Assembly: GCA_951640165.1 (NCBI GenBank)
Contig: OX621241.1
Location: 15,381,001-15,445,000 of the forward strand
From: Pseudoips prasinana
Lineage: Eukaryota > Arthropoda > Insecta > Lepidoptera > Nolidae
Direction: 5' to 3'
Length of the DNA stretch: 64,000 nucleotides
Positions 50,701 to 59,700 of the stretch are shown here, in pieces. Position 1 is the stretch's first letter, and each line of letters begins with the position of its first letter. The notes below the pieces were generated by a model. The model made no database searches. It saw only the letters and a list, made by a program, of their open reading frames with translations, and was not told the origin of the DNA. A program made the translations under genes and the position numbers.

Positions 50701-53700
50701 ACTAGAATACCATTATTAATAAATAGCATTAGAATACCGATTTGGAAGATTACCTAAAATCATGTATGTTAAAATATGTAGAATAAATAAGTTACCGGTA
50801 AGTATGAGGTCATAGTGCGGGTACTGTTGGAAGGCGCGGTCGAGAACCGGCAAAAGTCGCCTCAGCATCTTGGCCGCTCCCATCGACATGCCCTTATGAG
50901 CAGCTGTGTCTTCTGGTAATCCTGTACCACATCAAATAAAAACGATTGAATGGGTAAAATGTCAGCAGTTCCTACTGAACAATAAAAGTAATTATGTAAC
51001 ACATATGTAAGACAAGATTTAGGTATTCATTATAGAATTGGTACGAATATCATTGAGTACGAAATTCAATGTATTTTCTCCATATTACAAAAAGTGTGAC
51101 AGCCAGAAAAGACAAAGCTTTTCCTACGAAATGACGCAAAGCTTCCCAGAGTTTGTTCTTTATTATCTTTTTTATTTAATTGAATATGAATAAAATCCTT
51201 GATGCAACATGTCTTAACCCAGAAGGATTACCGATTACCGCAATGTCTTTGACGTGACATATTGTAGGCAAGACGCCAGTACATCCAGCTACCCCAATCT
51301 GTCAAATTTATTTTATAGATTTTCAACTTCATCACATAAGCATAAGGTTCACTTTCAATTGGGGAAATTTGACAGATTGGGGTAGATTGATGTGCTGGCG
51401 TCTGTACGTACCATATTTGGTTGACTACAGTACTAGAAAATGAATACTGGGCATAAACAGATTAAAGGATGACTCGTCTATAAGTAAATCCTTACCATCA
51501 GCTTCAAATCTCTCGGATCCAGCAGTGAAGTCAGTGAAGATGTCTCGGAGGGAGATGGAGCCCCGTACAGCCACCACGATGCTTTCACGCTCGTGATCCG
51601 CAATTACACAGAACGGGAGCTGCATATAAAAAATATAGCTTAAATTCATCGAAAGCTTGAAGAATACGTAGGGTAAGGAAAGGTATATCGGTGATATAAG
51701 TAATTTGGTGATAGTTTTTGAACTGGATACCACACAGTTCCCTATGCAAGCAGATTCAAGAGATAGCGCTATCCAGTCGGTACAAGTGTGAAGAGGATAT
51801 ATATACATCACGCGCTTCGCTGCATTGTCCCTGCATTTAGTAAACAAACTTTTTTGAAATTTGTGCATCAGTCGCGCCATTTTTGAGTGAAGGTGGGCTG
51901 CGTTTACTTATTCTCAGAGTGACGAGATTTTAGTTAATTTAACTGTTTCAAGATTTAGTTCAAACAACAAGTAATATGATTAAACAAAAGTGACCTTTTG
52001 TTTAGTTTCCAAATTCCTTTAAAATTAGTTTTTTTTTTATTTTTATCACCAATATACCTTTCCTTACCCTATATATATTTATTCAAATGTATACTATAGT
52101 TACCGGTTACATATTTTACTAAGAATTTATCTACGGTCTCGGCGTTAAGATAAATTATCTTAGAAACCCTCCATGCAAATGTGTAAGACTATTCCACAAG
52201 GCGTATGTTTATGGTTTTTAAACGTAACCGACATACGTTATCTGCTCTGCGAACCTTAAGAAGCTACTATTATTACAGAATCACATTTGCAGAACTTACT
52301 ATTTGCATTAGACATACATTTTGTGTGCGTACATTAATACGTCGTATGCCTACGCGCACATTTTTAGTCTTACGCAGGTAACGTGGAGTGCAGTGCACAT
52401 AAGACTAATTATATTCTTCCAATAATATTTAGATCAGAGTAGTTGGTACAAGCATAAATATAACAAAACAAAATATAAAATCAAGCTTAACGTACAGTGA
52501 TGATTAAATAATATTTAAATCCCACTTCTTTTAGTAGCGTGAATAAATGAATTGAATGAAATAATAAATGAGATCAAAAATATTAAATAGAAATACGACA
52601 GGCCCGTTTTTACAAACCAAAGTCAGATTTGCGTAAGTTCAAATCGGATATATTCTTACATAGAAAGTCAAGCTTAATGTCCAGTAGATTTCAATTTTAT
52701 ATTGCACTTTTCAGTAGCCTGAATAATATATAATAATATTCAGTATACTAAGAACTGGGTTCAAATATACAAAGTAGATTTACCGCGAGTCCATCTTTAC
52801 ACATAAAAGCTAGTTTTTACTTATGCCGTATGTTAAAATTTCAATTAATTATTACATGTTAAATAAAGCTTAATATTCAGCTGATTGAAATTACATATCA
52901 TGACTAAATAACATTTAAATATCTCTTCTTAGTAGCGTGAATAAAGATATTGACTATATTAAGAAATCGGATCAAAGTAGAAAACGGAGTGAAGACCTAT
53001 CAATAGATAAAAGTCAGTACAGATTTGTGTATGTTCAAATTTTATATTATTATTAAATCTCATTGTTTCATGAGCTTTTTAACTACGCCTTAGACTCGTC
53101 CCCAAATGCGGAGGGATTTTGGTGTACGGACAACCCACCATATTCCAAGTGACACTGATTATACTTAATAAACTCGTGTGATAAATAAATAAATCATAAT
53201 ATCAGACATTAAGTCTAATTACTTAATAAACTTAAAACATTTGTAGTAAAAACGATACGATGAATATAGATGTACCTACTATGTATTAACAAATCATTCA
53301 CAGAAGTTACGATAACCCTGCGGTCAGATGTGTAGAATAGGAATTTGTGATATTATAGACTTATTGTGACATTGTGCTTCTTAGATATATGAAGGACATG
53401 CCGGGAAATCAGCGACTTAAGTTTACACTAGCTGTGCCCCGCGGTTTTACCCGCGTTAAACTTTATAAATTATCACTGCTCCTCGCTCGTAGGTGATAGC
53501 GTGATAATATGTAACCTATATGTTGACCCGACCTCATAGTGATATTCATGCAAAATTTTAAGTAAACCCATGCAGTACTTTTTGAGTTTAGCCCGGACAT
53601 ACATACAGACAAACAGACAAAAATTCTAAAAACTATATTTTTCGCTTCGATATCTATTGTAGGTCACGCCCCAAGTATCCTTTTTAAAATATATTCTTTG

Positions 53701-56700
53701 TACAGTTTTGACTTTCCTACGATTTTATTATATGTATAGATTATATAAATTTGTTTCAGACGACGTTTGCAATGAATTAGTACCAACTCACTTAAAAATA
53801 TTGTTAATAATGAATTAATGTAATCGTCTACGGCGCCATCAGAAAACCAGCGCTGTAACAGTTAATGTTGCTGCTAGTGCTGATATGAGATCAATTCGGA
53901 CTCGCATATATATATATATATTACTAGCTGTACCCTGCGGTTTAACCCGCGTTAAACTTTATAACTTATAGCCTATGTTTTAATCCAGGGTGACAGCTAA
54001 CTCCATACCAAATTTTATTAATATCGCTCTAGCCGTTGAGACGTGAAGAAGTAACAAACATACACACTCACAAACTTTCGCCATTATAACATTAGTGTGA
54101 TTATCTGTGCCAAATTTACTGAATAAATGTATTTTCTTTATTTCTTTTCTTTCTAAAATGAAGCGATCATTATACTCGTGTAAGCTTCTTGGTTCCGTTA
54201 TTAAGTATAACATTTAGTTCAAAGCTGCATAAGCTCATACTTACTTCAAAGACGCGATTGTTGAACGAGGCAAAGATGATATCGTCTGCGTGCAGCTTGG
54301 ACATGTACTTGACGCCGGCGAAGTTGCATAGGCAGCAGTTGTCGTCAGTCACTATAGAGTTCTTCGGCCTGGGGAGATAATATATATGTTGAATATAGAT
54401 ATGATCCGCTACTTTTTAAAAAGAAAATGTAAAAGTTTTTATTCATAACAAGCCAACTCTGAACGCTTGTAAATAGTCAACATTCATCATCATCATCATG
54501 TCAGCCAAAGTACGTCCAATGCTGGACAAAAGCCTCCCCAAAGAATGGCGGAATATGGCGTAATCGCCACGCTTGGCAGACGGGTTGGCGATCGCAGTTG
54601 GATGGTCATAGTTCACAGAAAAACACGGTATGATTTCCACACTCCCCACGGAGTGATGATATTCTTCGCCGTCACCTCACAGCAGAGCGTTGGTAAGTAG
54701 TGAAAATTCAAGTTTAATGGATACAATCTAACTGAAGATTAATAAATCCTCCTTAGTAAAAAGTTTGACTTTTAATCGGACAATGCTATAATTGTTACCA
54801 CCTCATTTTATGACGGGCCATGACGTACCGGTTGATATGGTTGGTAAATGCTTGTCTTTCACGTCGCAGGTCGTGGGTTCGACTCCCACCCAGGACATTT
54901 ATGTGTGCACAACCATGTCTGTTTATCCTGAGTCTGCGTGTAATTATCTATATAAGTATATACTTACATAAAGAAAATTAGTATTTGTAGTTTATCAATT
55001 ATCTGGTTTCTATCATACTCTGCTTAGTTGGATCAGATATTTGTGTGCATGAACATGTCCGTTTGTCCTGACTCTGGGGTAATGATCTATATAAATATGT
55101 ATTTATAAAAGAAAAGTGTAGATGTAGTATATCAGTTATCTCGTTTCGATAGTAGGTACCTACAAGATCTGCTTAGTTTGGGATTACATAGCCGTGTATG
55201 AATAATGTCCCAGGATATTATTATTTTAAACGCTATTGTGTTGTAATAAGAGCTGAAACCAATGTTATGAACGTATGGTATGACCGATTAAGGGCCTATG
55301 CACACCACGTTTTTTAAGCGCGCCGTCAACGCGCGTTTGTTGCGATACAGACGCGATGCTAACGCGCGTTTGTATCGATACAAACGACAACAAACTACCC
55401 CGTAGGATAAAACCGCGCCGTCGACACGATGCTAACGCTATACAAACGCGCGGCACCGGCGCGTCTGTATCGATACACACGCGATGCTAACGCGCGTTTT
55501 GGAAACGCGCGTCGACGGCGCGCTTAAAAAACGTGATGTGCATAGGCTAGAAGACCAGAGTACTTGAAGTAGTAGAAACAAAACAATCTCACAAATAAAC
55601 AAATAAAGAGATGTTATGAACCGGAATGGATTCTGAGTAATACGGCTGGCAACATTTTGTCTAGCCATCTATGATTTGACATGAAGTGTCATTTACGTAT
55701 CCTGTCCTTGTAATAAAGAGAAACACTTTCGGAATTATAATACTATATACAATTAAATGTCTCAGATTATAATTCATTCACGCCGTGTCTTGGGCACGAC
55801 GTACATAAAATAATTCTTAAAGTGGTTAAAATCATTGTATTTAATGTAAGTACATTAAATACAATGATTTTAACCACTTTAAGAATTATATGGACAGTAA
55901 AAATATTACCAGTAAGTATTGGTAATATTTTTACCGTCCATATTCTTTGACTAGATGTCTAGACTAGTGAAGACCTGTAATTGGCTGTGTGTTATTTATA
56001 ATAAATATATATTTTTGTTGTTGTTGCTGTTGGTTTTTTCAAATAAATAAATTATTTTAACCACTTTAAGCATAAGTAAAAGCATATAAGCAATGGTCTT
56101 CAATATATCTTCTTAAGAAACCGTTTCGAAATTTAATTTGGGTTTAAGAGCCGGGTTCTAAAGTTGAATTCAATCAACCTGTGTATCCGTTTGTTATAAC
56201 TATAACGCTACTTTGCCCCCTTCCCCCATTTGCGGTGAAAGGACAATTTCTCAGTTTATACAGTTTTCCAGACGTAGGTCCGTCTACCGTTCTTCGTGAA
56301 TAACACTACAAAGGTTCGTTGCACCTTGTCATTTAAGACATGAGAAATAATAATGAAAAGAAATACTTATATTCATTTTAGATAAAATATTTATATAAAG
56401 ATGTATTATGTCTAAAACAATAGGTAGGTAGGTATGCAACATACAGAAAGCTATTTTCCTAAAATTAAACGTGAAAGTTTTGTCTTCAATTTTGACGGAT
56501 ATAATTGATTAAAGTTACAAGAATATATTTTTTTATTTTTGCTAATAATGAGAGGAACCTAAATTTGATCCTTTTCCGGCACGTTACTGCGTCAGCCCGA
56601 GGACAAACGAACAGAAAAAAAAAGTAATTTATTTTAATACTGTTTTTCTCATATTTTGCCTGTCGGGATATTGTGTATGTAGTAATTGCACGAATATCTC

Positions 56701-59700
56701 TCTATTTAGTTAAAAGTTATACTATATGCAAATATATTTGAACTTGACCGAGGCCTACAGTTTTTACAATGGTGCGAACTTGGCCTTTCTCACTACATGT
56801 ATTGTTCTCCTGACTTCACCTCACAGGTGTTAAATGATGTTGACCATTTATTTTCCATAATATATTATCAGTGTAGTTAGTATATATCATATTTTAGAAA
56901 TCAAACGTTACATACGCTAATAGTACGGACTTGATTGTCTTCTAGACCATCTATCTTTTAAGCAAGTTAGAGCAAAGTAGTATTTCGCTCTATGAACAGT
57001 TCGACTAGAGAAGTACCTCCACCATGCAGAATATAATATTACTGTCGTACTGCAAGCCTCCTCTCAGGGGGCATAGGCCGTAGCCGTAGCCGACTTGACA
57101 TGGATCATTCATTTATGACGTCACATGTGTTCATAGAGTCGATTCAAGAAATTATTTAGTTATTTTCAACCTTCATCTATTTGAATTCTGATCATGATAA
57201 CCGGCGAATTAGGCGGTAGCCACACCGGGGGGCTACCGGCTAATTCACCGAACATCGGGATAGTGATCGGCGTTCAAATAAATAAAGGTTAAAAATTACT
57301 TAATCAATCGTTAAATCGGCTTCCATGAGCACATGTGACGTCATAAATGGTCCGGAATCGATTTTCAACGTCGAAGCTGATTTAACGATTGATTAAGTTA
57401 TTTTTAACCTTTATTTATTTGAACGCCGATCACTGTCACGATAACCGGCGTATTAGGCGGCGGCCCAACAAGTGATTCTTATGTATGCCTGTTTGCCGTT
57501 TTAGTAATGTTAAAAAAGATGGACAGCAAATCGTACATTTTACAATAATCTCTATAGTTTTATGTAGGTATTGATCAGAACATATTTGTGTTATACGTTT
57601 TAAATTCTAATGGAAACTTCCATTGGAAATTCTGTTATTGTTCTAAATTTTGCAAACGATTAAGTAATTTATAATTATCCTGAGCAACGGACTCCACAGG
57701 TTTGGACTTCACAGGTCCTTTGTTTTGAAGTCTAATTTGCTCGACGGAAATAAATAACGTCATTAGAGTTGGGATCTATAAAGATGTAAATCAATATGCG
57801 TCTACGATGAAGCGTGACATCATCAGTATTGTTTCATCTTGTGACTAATTTGCTGTTTCCATAAATAATTTCACATCTCGCGTTTATGTTCGCAATATTT
57901 ATAACAAACAACGGTTTGTTATTCTATCCGGAAGCAACGTGCGACAACTTTCAGAATAGTTAACGAGGTACAGTCATCAACCTAAATTAGATTTTAAAGC
58001 GATATATTACTATCGCTCTCGATTACATGCAAAAGAAAGGCTTAAAACATGATTTTAGGATCCATTCTATAGTTAGTTACAATTATTTTGTGAGTTCCAA
58101 ATGAGTAGTAGGCGATAAAGACTAGCCAAGGCATTCTTAAAAATAACCATCCGATATATAAGATGATATACAGGGTATTAGGCAAATACCTATTTGCCGA
58201 ATACCCTGTATATCCTAAAATTACAGATTTGTGGGACTGTCTGCCAAGAGTTAAGCCCAATAATAAGACATAGGCCACTTGGTTTTTATTAAATCTATTT
58301 GTAAAGGCCCGACTTACATCGCCTGAACACGTAGGGTGTAGTATATACATATGTATATATATACTCGTACAGATTAAGAAGATGACTATTAGATGCTTAA
58401 AGATAGAACAGCACATTCATAGTAACACTCGAATTAGAAAGCTAATCTTGTCTTCTTATTATTAAGGTACAAGAAGTCGCTTCACTGCTTCGATTGACGT
58501 GCACAATTATGTGAACGGAAGCATTGTAACACTTTATAAATAGGATCGGCGTTGCCTATCGCCGATCAACCAACCCACATTTATTGCTTTATTATAGCGC
58601 TCAGTATCTCGGAAAAGGGATACCAGAGGTATTACTATATGGGACATGATTTATGACTTTAGCTTAGGTGGGTACGTATCCACCGCTTCCGTTCAAATTA
58701 CTGGAAAAATCGTGAAGCACCTTTAGTCTTACTCGTTCATTTTTCATTCAATGTTTTTCAGACGCTTGGGACGTTTCCTTGAATGAATAGAATATTTATT
58801 TTTTGATAAAGCACGAGTGTTATACAAGAATATTTATGGAATATTTTTTTAACAGAATTGTTGAGATGTATTATTTATGACGATGAATTTTTTTGAGGCA
58901 TAAGCTCATTGGTTAGACTTTTTATTTATGTTTGTATTTATTTTATTTTATTTATGTTTCTTTAGTTGATAAGTTAGGTTATTTCAATAATAATAATAAT
59001 ATGTTAATCTTGTACCTAGTATTGAATAAATATATGATTTCTGTATGAAGCCTTTCATTTCTAATATGTATGTACAGCTTGAAAAAATATATATCTACAC
59101 ATCAGTAACTATTGTTATTATTTTTATTAGTTGTAAACAGATAGACGTATAATTATATAAATATCACAGAAACTAGATGTTTTTACAAATTTACAGGAAA
59201 CTCACCTGACTAATGCTCATTAATATCAAAGCGCTAAAATCTCATTTTTTTCTATTTCCTTAGGAATCTACGAATTAATAATAGACTGGGAAATTATTCA
59301 CACACGGCCATCTGATTCCAAAATAAGCAGAGCTTGTCCTATGGAAACCAGATAACTGATATACTACATATACTAACTTTTATATCTTATATAGATAATT
59401 ACACCCAGACCCAGGAGAAACAGACATGTTTATACACAGATCTGGCCTGTGTGGAAATTGAATCCACTACCTTCCCATGGCGTGAAAGGCAACCATCTAC
59501 CACACCAACCACGCCAAAAGTATTACGGTTCTGGGTTAGAGTAAGGGCGTCAGATCTCTACGAGGAAGCTAGAAGGGTGGCAACGCGTCGCATCTGAGTC
59601 AAAACTGTCATAGGCTACGGTAACAGCTTATCATGAAGTGGGGATTAAGCTTGTTTGCCGAATAGGTAGTAAAACAAAATATATGGTAGAGCTGCTGCTG

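Noticed and set aside
58042..58416. 124-codon minus-strand frame with hydrophobic stretches
   Set aside because: It crosses a hairpin repeat, has AT-biased residue content and no recognised domain or splice logic. It is more likely chance.
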